The position numbers and the translations under genes are program-made. From an uncultured Alsobacter sp. (GTDB lineage: Bacteria > Pseudomonadota > Alphaproteobacteria > Rhizobiales > Beijerinckiaceae): 64,000 nucleotides of DNA. The stretch spans positions 26,904-90,903 of the forward strand of contig NZ_CAMFHB010000025.1 in the NCBI RefSeq assembly GCF_945952055.1, given 5' to 3'. This document shows positions 35,594-44,881 of the stretch, piece after piece. Positions within the stretch are counted from its first letter, which is position 1, and every line of letters starts with the position of its first letter. The notes under the pieces are model-generated. The model ran no database searches, was not told the DNA's origin, and saw only the letters and a program-made list of their open reading frames with translations.

Positions 35594-38500
35594 TCACGCC
35601 GCCTTCTTGGTCTCCGCGATGCGGGCCAGGTTGCGCAGGATCGTGGCCGTTCCCTTGAGCCGCTGTTCCGCCGTGTCGAAGTCGCGCACGAAGACGATGC
35701 GCATGTCCGGGCGCACCTTGGCGAGGGAGCCCTGCTCGGCCACGTAGCGCACCAGGCCTTCCGGGTTGGCGAAGGCGTTGTCGCGGAAGGACAGGATAAG
35801 GCCCTTGGGCCCGGCGTCGACCTTCTCGACATTGGCGCGACGGCACAGCGCCTTGATCTGCACGATCTCCAGGAGCTGCTCCACCTCGTCCGGCAGCGGG
35901 CCGAAGCGGTCGACGAGCTCGGCGCCGAAGCCCTGGATCTCCTTGTCGTCGTCGAGCGTCGAGAGGCGCTTGTAGAGCCCCAGGCGCAGATGCAGGTCGC
36001 CGACATAGTGCTCCGGGATCATCACCGGCGTGCCGATGGTGATGGAGGGCGACCACTGCGTCTCGCTGGCGTCGTCGTCGTCGATGCCGGCCTTGAGCTG
36101 CGCCACCGCCTCCTCCAGCATCTGCTGGTAGAGCTCGTAGCCCACCTCCTTGATGTGGCCCGACTGCTCGTCGCCCAGGAGGTTGCCGGCGCCGCGGATG
36201 TCGAGGTCGTGGCTGGCGAGCTGGAACCCGGCGCCCAGCGTGTCGAGCGACTGCAGCACCTTGAGGCGGCGCTCGGCCTGCGCGGTCAGCGTGCGGCTGG
36301 CCGGCACGGTGAACAGCGCATAGGCCCGCGTCTTGCCGCGCCCGACGCGGCCGCGCAGCTGGTAGAGCTGGCCCAGCCCGAACATGTCGGCGCGATGCAC
36401 GATGAGCGTGTTGGCGGTGGGGATGTCGAGCCCCGATTCGACGATCGCGGTCGACAGCAGGATGTCGTACCGGCCCTCGTAGAAGGCCGTCATGACGTCC
36501 TCGAGCTCGCTGGCCGGCAGCTGGCCGTGCGCCACCGCCACCTTGGCCTCCGGCACCTCGGTCGCCAGGAAGGCCTTGGCTTCGGCGATGTCCTCGATGC
36601 GCGGGCACACGTAGAAGCTCTGGCCCCCGCGGTGGCGCTCGCGCAGCAGGGCCTCGCGCACGATGAGCGGATCGAAGGGGGTGACGAAGGTGCGCACCGC
36701 CAGGCGGTCGACCGGCGGCGTGGCGATGATCGAGAGCTCGCGCACGCCCGTGAGGGCGAGCTGGAGGGTGCGCGGGATCGGCGTCGCCGACAGCGTCAAC
36801 ACGTGGACCTCGGCCCGGATCTCCTTCAAGCGCTCCTTGTGGCCCACGCCGAAGTGCTGCTCCTCGTCGACGATGAGCAGGGACAGGTCCTTGAACTGGA
36901 TCGCCTTGCCGAGCAGCGCGTGGGTGCCCACGACGATGTCAACGGTGCCGTCCGCGAGGCCAGCCTTGACCGCCTTCTGCTCGGCGGCGGGCACGAAGCG
37001 GGAGAGCTGGGCCACGCGCACGGGCAGCCCGTGGAAGCGGGTCGCGAAGGTCTTGTAGTGCTGGCGCGCCAGGAGCGTGGTCGGCACGACCACGGCCACC
37101 TGCCGGCCCGACAACGCCACGGCGAATGCGGCACGCAGCGCGACCTCGGTCTTGCCGAAGCCCACGTCGCCGCAGATGAGCCGGTCCATCGGACGGCCCT
37201 GCCCGAGGTCGCCCAGCGTCGCCTCGATGGCGTTGAGCTGGTCCTCGGTCTCGTCGTAGGGGAAGCGGGCGCAGAACTCGTCGTAGAGGCCCTCCTGTGG
37301 CGCGAAGCGCGGGGCCTCGCGCAGCGCGCGCGCCGCCGCCACCTTGATCAGCGCGTGCGCCATCTCGCGGATGCGCTGCTTGAGCTTGGCCTTGCGGGCC
37401 TGCCAGGCGCCGCCGCCCAGCTTGTCGAGTGCGACCTCGGTGTCTTCCGAGCCGTAGCGCGACAGGAGCTCGATGTTTTCCACCGGCAGGAACAGCTTGT
37501 CGCCGCCGGCATAGTGGATCTCGAGGCAGTCGTGCGGGGCGCCCGCCGCGTCGATGGTCTTGAGGCCGACGAAGCGGCCGATGCCGTGGTCGACGTGGAC
37601 GACGAGGTCACCCTGGGTGAGGCTGCCGACCTCCGCGATGAGGTCCTGCGGCCGCTTCGAGCGGCGGGCCCGCCGCACGAGCCGGTCGCCCAGGATGTCC
37701 TGCTCGCCGATGACGGCGAGGTCCTCGGTCTCGAAGCCGGTTTCCAGGCCCCAGACGGCCAGCGTCGCGACGTTGCGCGGCTGGGCCATGGCATGGGCGA
37801 TCGCCGAGACGGGCTGGAGGCCGGTAAGGCCGTGGTCGGCCAGCACGTGGGCCAGGCGCTCGCGCGAGCCCTCCGACCAGGCCGCCACGATGACGCGCTT
37901 GCCGTTGCCCTGCAGGGCCCGGATGTGGGTGGCGGCGGCATCGAAGACATTGGCCGCGCCGCTCTCGCCCTCGTGCGCGCGCTCCGCCGCGAAGCTGCGG
38001 CCGAGCTTGCCGCCGGCATCCACCACGGTCTGGCCCGGCGCCTCGAACTGCGCGAAGGGCGTCAGCCGGATCACCGTCTGCGCCTTCAGCGTCTCCGCCC
38101 ACTCCGTCGGTGCGAGGTAGAGCATGTCCGGCGGCAGCGGCTTGTAGGGCGGGCCCGACTGGCCGGCGGGCCCCTGCCCCGCCTTCTCCAGCGCGCTGCG
38201 ACGGGCCTCGTAGTAGTCGGCCACCTGCGACAGGCGCTCGCCGGCCGCGTCTTCGGCCAGGGCCTCCAGGACGACGGGCGCGCCTCCGCAATAGGAGAAC
38301 AGCGTGTCCATGCTCTCGTGGAACAGCGGCAGCCAGTGTTCCAGCCCGGGGTGCCGGCGGCCTTCGCTCACCGCTTCATAGAGCGTGTCGTCGCGGGTGG
38401 TGGCGCCGAAGCGAGCGACATAGGCCTGGCGGAAGCGCCGGATCGTCTCCGTCGTGAGCTGGATCTCGCTCATCGGGACGAGGTCGAGGGAGCGCAGCTG

Positions 38501-39169
38501 CCCCACGGAGCGCTGCGTCTCCGGATCGAAGGTGCGGATCGATTCCAGCGTGTCGCCGAAGAAGTCCAGTCGCACCGGGGCCGGCAGGCCGGGGGCGTAG
38601 AGGTCGACGATGCCGCCGCGCACGGCGTATTCGCCGGTCTCGCGCACGGTCGACGTGCGCTGGAAGCCGTTGACCTCGAGCCAGGTGGCGAGCGCGGTCG
38701 TGTCGACCATGTTGCCCGGCGCGGCCGAGAAGGTGTCGGCGGCCACGCGCTTGCGCGGCGCGACGCGCTGGACCATCGAATTGACCGTCGTGACGAGGAT
38801 CCGCGGCCGGTCGTCGCCCGACTTCGACCGCGCCAGGCGCGCGAGCACCGTCATGCGGCGCGCCGCGATGGCGGCGTTCGGCGACACGCGGTCGTAGGGC
38901 TGGCAGTCCCAGGCCGGCAGCGACAGGACCTCGATGTCGGGCGCGACGAAGGCGAGCGCGTTCTCGATGAGCGACTGGCGCTGTCCGTCGCGGGCCACCA
39001 TCACCAGCACCACGGGCCGCTCGGGACCGTTGCGGTTGGCCGCGCGCGCGAGATCGGCGACGACCAGCGCGTCGAATCCGTCCGGGACGGAGCCGATGGT
39101 GAAGCTGGCGCCTTCCTTCAGGAGGCCGGCGGCGCGCTGCAGGGGCGAGGACTTGGCCATGAGGTCCAT
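35594..39169 (-). CDS. mfd: Transcription-repair coupling factor Mfd
   Basis: 1191 aa ATP-dependent translocase that removes stalled RNA polymerase at lesions and recruits UvrA. The layout matches the family: a UvrB-like N-terminal region, an RNA polymerase-interacting CarD-like domain around DLVVHVDHGIGRFVGL, then a RecG-like translocase with Walker A GDVGFGKTE near residue 665 and Walker B DEEQHFGVGHK near 767. Motif III (LTLSATPIPRTLQLAL), QLRGRVGRG and the C-terminal TRCF domain complete it. Length is standard. ATG 39169 (MDLMAKSS) lies 56 bp after sdhE on the same strand. An ATG three codons later is equally possible. Confidence 0.97.
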   Translation of the reverse strand: MDLMAKSSPLQRAAGLLKEGASFTIGSVPDGFDALVVADLARAANRNGPERPVVLVMVARDGQRQSLIENALAFVAPDIEVLSLPAWDCQPYDRVSPNAAIAARRMTVLARLARSKSGDDRPRILVTTVNSMVQRVAPRKRVAADTFSAAPGNMVDTTALATWLEVNGFQRTSTVRETGEYAVRGGIVDLYAPGLPAPVRLDFFGDTLESIRTFDPETQRSVGQLRSLDLVPMSEIQLTTETIRRFRQAYVARFGATTRDDTLYEAVSEGRRHPGLEHWLPLFHESMDTLFSYCGGAPVVLEALAEDAAGERLSQVADYYEARRSALEKAGQGPAGQSGPPYKPLPPDMLYLAPTEWAETLKAQTVIRLTPFAQFEAPGQTVVDAGGKLGRSFAAERAHEGESGAANVFDAAATHIRALQGNGKRVIVAAWSEGSRERLAHVLADHGLTGLQPVSAIAHAMAQPRNVATLAVWGLETGFETEDLAVIGEQDILGDRLVRRARRSKRPQDLIAEVGSLTQGDLVVHVDHGIGRFVGLKTIDAAGAPHDCLEIHYAGGDKLFLPVENIELLSRYGSEDTEVALDKLGGGAWQARKAKLKQRIREMAHALIKVAAARALREAPRFAPQEGLYDEFCARFPYDETEDQLNAIEATLGDLGQGRPMDRLICGDVGFGKTEVALRAAFAVALSGRQVAVVVPTTLLARQHYKTFATRFHGLPVRVAQLSRFVPAAEQKAVKAGLADGTVDIVVGTHALLGKAIQFKDLSLLIVDEEQHFGVGHKERLKEIRAEVHVLTLSATPIPRTLQLALTGVRELSIIATPPVDRLAVRTFVTPFDPLIVREALLRERHRGGQSFYVCPRIEDIAEAKAFLATEVPEAKVAVAHGQLPASELEDVMTAFYEGRYDILLSTAIVESGLDIPTANTLIVHRADMFGLGQLYQLRGRVGRGKTRAYALFTVPASRTLTAQAERRLKVLQSLDTLGAGFQLASHDLDIRGAGNLLGDEQSGHIKEVGYELYQQMLEEAVAQLKAGIDDDDASETQWSPSITIGTPVMIPEHYVGDLHLRLGLYKRLSTLDDDKEIQGFGAELVDRFGPLPDEVEQLLEIVQIKALCRRANVEKVDAGPKGLILSFRDNAFANPEGLVRYVAEQGSLAKVRPDMRIVFVRDFDTAEQRLKGTATILRNLARIAETKKAA

Positions 39170-39180
39170 TCAATGACGAA

Positions 39181-39202
39181 GCCCGGGATTGGCGTCCCGG
39201 GC
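39181..39202. other. Hairpin between sdhE and mfd
   Basis: A perfect 8-bp inverted repeat GCCCGGGA / TCCCGGGC with a 6-base loop, 22 bp after the sdhE stop and 12 bp before the mfd start. No T-run follows on either strand. It may attenuate or stabilise the shared transcript. Confidence 0.5.
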
Positions 39203-39224
39203 CGGAAGACGGTGTCGGCGCGGC

Positions 39225-39521
39225 TCAGACGTGAATGGGCGCCATGTGGGTGTGGAAGGCCTTCACCCGGCGATAGACGTCCGTGTCGTAGTTCTCGGGC
39301 ACGTCGGCCGCGTCCGTGAGCCAGGCGAACAGGTCACGGTCCGGCACCTCGATGAGGGCCTCGTAGACGTCCAGTTCCGCGTCGGTCAGGTCCGAGATGT
39401 GCGCGTCGGCGAACTGGCCCATGATCAGGTCCATCTCCCGGATGCCGCGGTGCCAGGAGCGGAACAGGATCTTGCGGCGGCGGACGTCGAGGTCGGCGCT
39501 GCTGCGCTGCGTGCCGGTCAT
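39225..39521 (-). CDS. sdhE: Succinate dehydrogenase assembly factor SdhE (FAD assembly factor 2)
   Basis: 98 aa protein of the SdhE/SDHAF2 (DUF339) family, which promotes covalent FAD attachment to the SdhA subunit. The family motif RGxxE is present as HRGIREMDLIMGQF (about residues 24-37), preceded by RRRKILFRSW and followed by LTDAELDVYEALIEVPDRDLFAWL. It is directly upstream of mfd, a common pairing in this group. The recG gene that often flanks sdhE is not here; repeats and an insertion sequence lie upstream instead. Confidence 0.94.
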   Translation of the reverse strand: MTGTQRSSADLDVRRRKILFRSWHRGIREMDLIMGQFADAHISDLTDAELDVYEALIEVPDRDLFAWLTDAADVPENYDTDVYRRVKAFHTHMAPIHV

Positions 39522-39642
39522 GATGGGTCTCCGAAGAAGGCGCCCTCTATAACGCCGACGGCGGCGGCTTGTCAGGTCGCAAGTTGGCGAGGGCGAGCGG
39601 CGGAAGCGCGCAAGCGCTCAACCACTCCACCTCACAAAAGCC

Positions 39643-39689
39643 CCTCATCCTGAGCCACGGCCCAAAGGGCCGTGAGTCGAAGGACGCGC
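39643..39689. repeat. Dispersed palindromic repeat, family A, copy 1
   Basis: It starts CCTCATCCTGAGCCACGGCC, has a 3-base AAA apex, and runs GGGCCGTGAGTCGAAGGACG on the other side. The ends CCTCATCCTGAG and TCGAAGGACG are constant in this family; the inner stem (CACGGCCC/GGGCCGTG) varies between copies. Confidence 0.9.
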
Positions 39690-39710
39690 GAAGAGCCGCT
39701 GGACCATTCT

Positions 39711-39746
39711 GCGTCCTTCGACTCGGCCGCTTCGCGGCCGGCTCAG
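39711..39746. repeat. Family A repeat, copy 2, interrupted by the insertion sequence
   Basis: The reverse-oriented copy reads GCGTCCTTCGACTCGGCCGC, TTCGCGGCCGGCTCAG and then stops. Its missing end GATGAGG is found 1130 bp away at 40877-40883, on the far side of the insertion sequence. The intact reverse copy at 47322-47364 shows the uninterrupted order GGCTCAGGATGAGG. Confidence 0.9.
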
Positions 39747-39761
39747 CGACTGTGTTTGCGG

Positions 39762-40953
<1,192 letters not shown>

Positions 40954-41013
40954 CACGATGGCCGGCGCTCGGGCATCGCTTGCGCGAAACACCCCCGGTG
41001 CTACCGTCCCGCC

Positions 41014-41619
41014 ATGACCGACAAACCCACAGTCGACTTCTGGTACGAGTTCGCCTCGACCTATTCCTTCCTCGCCGCCGAGCGCATCGACAGCTTGGCC
41101 GCCGAGCGAGGCGTGACAGTTCGCTGGCGCCCCTTCCTCCTGGGCGCGATCTTTCGCGACCTGGGCTACACCTCCTCGCCCTTCAACATGTATCCCGTGA
41201 AGGGTGCCTACATGTGGCGGGACATGGAGCGCTGGTGCGCACGTCTCGGACTGCCCCTGGTCCGGCCCGAGCCCTTCCCGCAAAACGGCATGATCGCATC
41301 GCGGCTCGCCCTCGCACTGCCCGACGAGACCCGGCCGGCCTTCACCAAGGCGGTTTTCAGGCTCGAGTTCTGCGAAGGTCGTTCCATCGACGACGAGGCC
41401 ATGCTGGCCCAGGTCGTCCGCGAGATCGACGTGGAGCAGGAGCCCGCCGTCGCGGCAGCACGCACCGACATCGTGAAGCATGCCCTGCGACGCAACACGG
41501 AGGAGGCCAAGACTTTGGGCCTCTTCGGGGCTCCGGCCGTCGTCACGTCGGGTGGCGAGATGTTCTGGGGCAACGACAGGCTGGAAGAGGCGCTCGACTG
41601 GGCGATCGGCCGGCGATGA
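41014..41619 (+). CDS. 2-hydroxychromene-2-carboxylate isomerase family protein (DsbA-like kappa GST)
   Basis: 201 aa thioredoxin-fold protein of the HCCA isomerase family, glutathione-dependent in characterised members. The N-terminal VDFWYEFASTYSFLAAERI has Ser/Thr where DsbA has CxxC, as expected for the isomerases. WRPFLLGAIFRDLGY, NMYPVKGAYMWRDMERWC and LGLFGAPAVVTSGGEMFWGNDRL are family blocks. Its stop overlaps the ThiF-family start (ATGA), so the two are coupled. HCCA isomerases act in naphthalene degradation, but no such pathway is visible and the real substrate is unknown. Confidence 0.9.
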   Translation: MTDKPTVDFWYEFASTYSFLAAERIDSLAAERGVTVRWRPFLLGAIFRDLGYTSSPFNMYPVKGAYMWRDMERWCARLGLPLVRPEPFPQNGMIASRLALALPDETRPAFTKAVFRLEFCEGRSIDDEAMLAQVVREIDVEQEPAVAAARTDIVKHALRRNTEEAKTLGLFGAPAVVTSGGEMFWGNDRLEEALDWAIGRR

Positions 41620-42398
41620 GCCTCTCCAGTGAGGAGGTCGAGCGCTACGCCCGCCACATCGTGCTGCGCCACGTCGGCGGGCCCGGGCAAAACAAGCTCA
41701 AGGCCGCGCGCGTCCTGGTGATCGGGGCCGGCGGGCTCGGCTCGCCCCTGATCCAGTATCTCGCGGCGGCGGGAATCGGCACCATCGGCGTGATCGACGA
41801 CGACGTCGTGTCGCTGTCGAACCTGCAGCGCCAGATCCTGCACGGCACGCCGGATGTCGGCCGGCCCAAGGTCGACAGCGCGGCGGACGCGGTGGCCAGG
41901 CTCAACCCGCACGTGGTCGTCGAACGTCTCGCCGAGCGGCTCGGGCCGTCCACCGTGGACGCGCTGGTGGCCCGCTACGACATCGTCGCCGACGGCTCGG
42001 ACAATTTCGAGACCCGCTACGCCGTCTCCGACGCGTGCTGCCGCGTCGGGCGGCCGCTCGTCACCGCGGCGTTGGGCCCCTTCGAGGCCACCCTCACCAC
42101 GCTGCGCCCGCACGAAAAGGAGGCGGACGGCACGCCCAACCCGACCTATCGCTGCCTCTTCCCCGAGCCTCCGCCGCCCGGCACCGTTCCCGCCTGCGCC
42201 GAGGCCGGCGTGCTGGGCGCGCTCGCGGGCATGATGGGCGCCATGATGGCGCTCGAGGTCATCCGCGAGATCGTCGGCTTCGGCGAAGGGCTGGTCGGGC
42301 GGCTTCTGATGGTCGACGCGCTCTCCATGCGTTTCGAGACGATCCGCTACGGCTGGGATCCGGACAACCCGTTGACCGGGACGCGTGCCCCGGCGTGA
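41616..42398 (+). CDS. ThiF/MoeB/HesA-family adenylyltransferase
   Basis: 260 aa E1-like enzyme that adenylates the C-terminus of a ubiquitin-fold sulphur carrier such as MoaD or ThiS. It has the ATP site VLVIGAGGLGSP (residues 33-44), the Asp turn VIDDDVVSLSNLQRQILHG, and VADGSDNFETRYAVSDAC. Of the four zinc Cys typical of MoeB, only one is seen (PTYRCLFPEPP, where CxxC is expected), and the C-terminal CxxC is replaced by WDPDNPLTGTR. PACAEAGVLG keeps the usual loop. It is translationally coupled to the isomerase upstream. No carrier-protein gene is adjacent. MoeB-like function is the best guess. Confidence 0.88.
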   Translation: MSLSSEEVERYARHIVLRHVGGPGQNKLKAARVLVIGAGGLGSPLIQYLAAAGIGTIGVIDDDVVSLSNLQRQILHGTPDVGRPKVDSAADAVARLNPHVVVERLAERLGPSTVDALVARYDIVADGSDNFETRYAVSDACCRVGRPLVTAALGPFEATLTTLRPHEKEADGTPNPTYRCLFPEPPPPGTVPACAEAGVLGALAGMMGAMMALEVIREIVGFGEGLVGRLLMVDALSMRFETIRYGWDPDNPLTGTRAPA

Positions 42399-42419
42399 GG
42401 GCACCGGGCGGCTCCGCCC

Positions 42420-42447
42420 TTGCCATCCGCCGCGCTTCTGTTATAAG
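42420..42447 (+). promoter_or_regulatory. Candidate promoter of the rpmI-rplT operon
   Basis: TTGCCA (42420-42425), 16-bp spacer, TATAAG (42442-42447). This gives a leader of about 125 nt before rpmI, containing a CGGCC-GCAA-GGCCG hairpin and a GGATGG/CCATCC hairpin (42543-42560). Confidence 0.55.
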
Positions 42448-42580
42448 CCGCGCCTTCGAACCGACCGGCTGTCAGGGCTGCCGTGGCGGTTCTTTTCGCT
42501 CATGACGAGACGAACGGCCGCAAGGCCGACAAGACCAACCCGGGATGGTTTCGGCCATCCGCGTCGGAGAGACGAGCAAA

Positions 42581-42781
42581 ATGCCCAAGATGAAGACCAA
42601 ATCGGCCGCCAAGAAGCGGTTCAAGGTGACGGGCACCGGCAAGGTGCTCTACGCCCAGGCCGGCAAGCGCCACGGCATGATCAAGCGGACCAACAAGCAG
42701 ATCCGCAACCACCGCGGCACCAACGTCCTCTTCGAGGGCGATGCTGCGAACGTAAAGAAGTATTTCCTCCCCAACGGCTGA
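42581..42781 (+). CDS. rpmI: 50S ribosomal protein L35
   Basis: 66 aa, very basic, with the standard start [21 protein letters not shown] and end [11 protein letters not shown] 42581 is preceded by GGAGAGACGAGCAAA. An in-frame ATG 36 bases upstream is not used in the family. rplT follows 41 bp downstream. The usual partner infC is not upstream here but at 62530. Confidence 0.97.
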   Translation: MPKMKTKSAAKKRFKVTGTGKVLYAQAGKRHGMIKRTNKQIRNHRGTNVLFEGDAANVKKYFLPNG

Positions 42782-42822
42782 TCGCCCCAGGGACGAACGA
42801 CACTTAACGAGGAGATCAGCCT

Positions 42823-43188
42823 ATGGCACGCGTCAAGCGCGGCGTTACCAGCCACGCCAAGCACAAGAAAGTTTTCAAGGCCGCGAAGGGCTTTTACGGC
42901 CGGCGCAAAAACACGATCCGCGCCGCCAAGGCGGCCGTCGATCGCGCCATGCAGTACGCCACGCGCGACCGCAAGGCGAAGAAGCGCACGATCCGCGCTC
43001 TGTGGATCCAGCGCCTGAACGCCGCGGTCCGCGAGCACGGCCTCGTCTATTCGCGCTTCATCGACGGCCTGAACAAGGCCGGCATCGAGGTGGACCGCAA
43101 GGTCCTCTCCGACATCGCGATCAAGGAGCCGGAGGCGTTCGCCGCCCTCTGCGAGAAGGCCAAGGCCGCCCTTCCGGCTGCCGCCTGA
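42823..43188 (+). CDS. rplT: 50S ribosomal protein L20
   Basis: 121 aa basic rRNA-binding protein needed early in 50S assembly. Starts [23 protein letters not shown] and contains [23 protein letters not shown] lies 10 bases upstream. It is co-transcribed with rpmI and followed by a strong terminator. L20 or its relatives repress this operon in other bacteria; the structured leader before rpmI could serve that purpose here (inference). Confidence 0.98.
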   Translation: MARVKRGVTSHAKHKKVFKAAKGFYGRRKNTIRAAKAAVDRAMQYATRDRKAKKRTIRALWIQRLNAAVREHGLVYSRFIDGLNKAGIEVDRKVLSDIAIKEPEAFAALCEKAKAALPAAA

Positions 43189-43214
43189 GCCCTTCCGCTC
43201 CGCAAGACGTCGGC

Positions 43215-43247
43215 AAGGCCCGCCCTCATCGGCGGGCCTTTCCTTTT
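43215..43247 (+). terminator. Rho-independent terminator after rplT
   Basis: A 10-bp perfect stem AAGGCCCGCC / GGCGGGCCTT with loop CTCATC, followed by TCCTTTT. It starts 26 bp after the rplT stop. Confidence 0.92.
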
Positions 43248-43290
43248 GGGCCTCTCGCGCGTTGTCGTCCGCAACGAGAGGAGACGACCC

Positions 43291-43500
43291 ATGGCCAAGG
43301 ACCTGAAGCCCGGCGACCGCGTGGCGTGGGACAGCTCCGGCGGACACAGCGTCGGCAAGGTGGTACGCAAGCAGACCAGCCCGACGAAGATCAAGGGGCA
43401 CAAGGTGGCGGCCTCGCCCGACAATCCCGAATACATCGTGCGCAGCGACAAGAGCGGCGCCGAGGCGGCGCACAAGCCCGGGGCGCTGAAGAAGCGGTGA
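43291..43500 (+). CDS. DUF2945 (hypervirulence-associated TUDOR-domain) small protein
   Basis: 69 aa. The sequence MAKDLKPGDRVAWDSSGGHSVGKVVRK and the following TKIKGHKVAASPDNPEYIVRSDKSG... cover the whole DUF2945 domain, a small beta-barrel predicted to be Tudor-like. GAGAGGAG stands 7 bases before the ATG. It lies between the rplT terminator and pheS as its own unit. The molecular role is unknown. Confidence 0.9.
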   Translation: MAKDLKPGDRVAWDSSGGHSVGKVVRKQTSPTKIKGHKVAASPDNPEYIVRSDKSGAEAAHKPGALKKR

Positions 43501-43554
43501 GGGGCCACTTGTCACGCCGGCGCGGCGTCGGCCCCTCCAGGCTCCTTCCCTCCG

Positions 43555-43601
43555 CGCGTCATCCCCGGGCCGAAGTCCGGCCAGGATGGCGGAGAGGGTG
43601 A
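43555..43601. repeat. Family B intergenic repeat, short copy 6
   Basis: GCGCGTCATCCCCGGGCCGA then AGTCCGGCCAGGATGGCGGA and GAGG. Only the outer arms remain, as in copy 4. It lies between DUF2945 and pheS, where the remaining 140 bp hold no gene I can see. Confidence 0.65.
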
Positions 43602-43744
43602 GGCGAGCCGTTTGACACCGCTGGGCCGAGCCGAGCCGTCGAGGATGCACGGAGCAGCCCCCCTCTCTCGACAGTCACGCCCCGGCGTGGCAAAAGCCCC
43701 CGTCCGTTCCGGGGCCCCGCCCCGGACGCCAGACGGGTATTGCC

Positions 43745-44830
43745 ATGTCGACCGATCTTTCCGCTCTCGAAACCTCGCTCCTGTCGTCCGTCGCCGAGGC
43801 TGGCGACGAGGCCGCCCTGGAGGCGGTGCGCATCGCGGCGCTGGGCAAGAAGGGCTCCGTCTCGGACCTCCTGAAGACGCTGGGGTCCATGACGCCCGAC
43901 GAGCGCAAGGAGATGGGCCCGAAGATCAACGGGCTGCGCGACCGGATCACCAGCGCGCTCGCCGACCGGCGCGGCGCCCTGCGCGACCAGGCGCTCGAGG
44001 CCCGGCTCAAGGCCGAGACCGTGGACGTCACCCTCCCGCTGCCGGAGAGCCCGGCCGCGCGCGGCCGCATCCATCCGATCAGCCAGGTCATCGACGAACT
44101 CACCGCGATCTTCGCCGACATGGGCTTCTCGGTCGCCGAGGGGCCGGACGTCGAGACCGACTTCTACAACTTCACGGCGCTGAACTTCCCGGTCGGCCAC
44201 CCGGCCCGCGAGATGCACGACACCTTCTTCTTCAACCCGGACGACAAGGGTGAGCGGAAGGTGCTGCGCACGCACACGAGCCCGGTGCAGATCCGCACCA
44301 TGCTCGGCCAGAAGCCGCCGATCCGCGTCATCATCCCGGGCCGCACCTATCGCTGCGACAGCGACCAGACGCACACGCCCATGTTCCACCAGGTCGAGGG
44401 CCTCGTCATCGACAAGGGCTCGCATCTGGGCCACCTGAAGTGGATCCTGGAGGAGTTCTGCAAGAGCTTCTTCGAGGTCCCCTCGGTGAAGATGCGCTTC
44501 CGGCCATCCTTTTTCCCGTTCACCGAGCCGTCGGCCGAGGTCGACATCCAGTGCTCGCGCCGCGGCGGCGAGATCCGCTTCGGCGAGGGCGAGGACTGGC
44601 TCGAGATCCTGGGCTGCGGCATGGTGCACCCCAACGTGCTGCGCAACTGCGGCCTCGATCCCGACGAGTACCAGGGCTTCGCCTGGGGCATGGGGATCGA
44701 TCGCATCGCCATGCTGAAGTACGGCATCCCGGACCTGCGCGCCTTCTTCGACGCCGACGTCCGCTGGCTCAACCACTACGGCTTCCGGCCGCTCGACATG
44801 CCGAGCCTTCTCGGCGGCCTTTCGAGCTGA
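43745..44830 (+). CDS. pheS: Phenylalanyl-tRNA synthetase alpha subunit
   Basis: 361 aa class II synthetase subunit. The N-terminal coiled-coil (about 1-90, with [29 protein letters not shown]) binds tRNA. The catalytic core has motif 2 ([10 protein letters not shown] ... [26 protein letters not shown]) and motif 3 ([21 protein letters not shown]). It functions as an alpha2-beta2 tetramer with PheT, encoded 51 bp downstream. An upstream GC-rich inverted segment near 43700 could be an attenuator, but I see no convincing Phe leader peptide. Confidence 0.98.
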   Translation: MSTDLSALETSLLSSVAEAGDEAALEAVRIAALGKKGSVSDLLKTLGSMTPDERKEMGPKINGLRDRITSALADRRGALRDQALEARLKAETVDVTLPLPESPAARGRIHPISQVIDELTAIFADMGFSVAEGPDVETDFYNFTALNFPVGHPAREMHDTFFFNPDDKGERKVLRTHTSPVQIRTMLGQKPPIRVIIPGRTYRCDSDQTHTPMFHQVEGLVIDKGSHLGHLKWILEEFCKSFFEVPSVKMRFRPSFFPFTEPSAEVDIQCSRRGGEIRFGEGEDWLEILGCGMVHPNVLRNCGLDPDEYQGFAWGMGIDRIAMLKYGIPDLRAFFDADVRWLNHYGFRPLDMPSLLGGLSS

Positions 44831-44881
44831 CCGACTGCCTTTTCGCCCTTTTCCGCTGCCCGTTCCGGATCGAGCGCCGCC

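Noticed and set aside
43501..43744. Possible Phe attenuator leader before pheS
   Set aside because: No short frame with a run of Phe codons and no terminator/antiterminator pair with a T-run. The region mostly holds a short family B copy.
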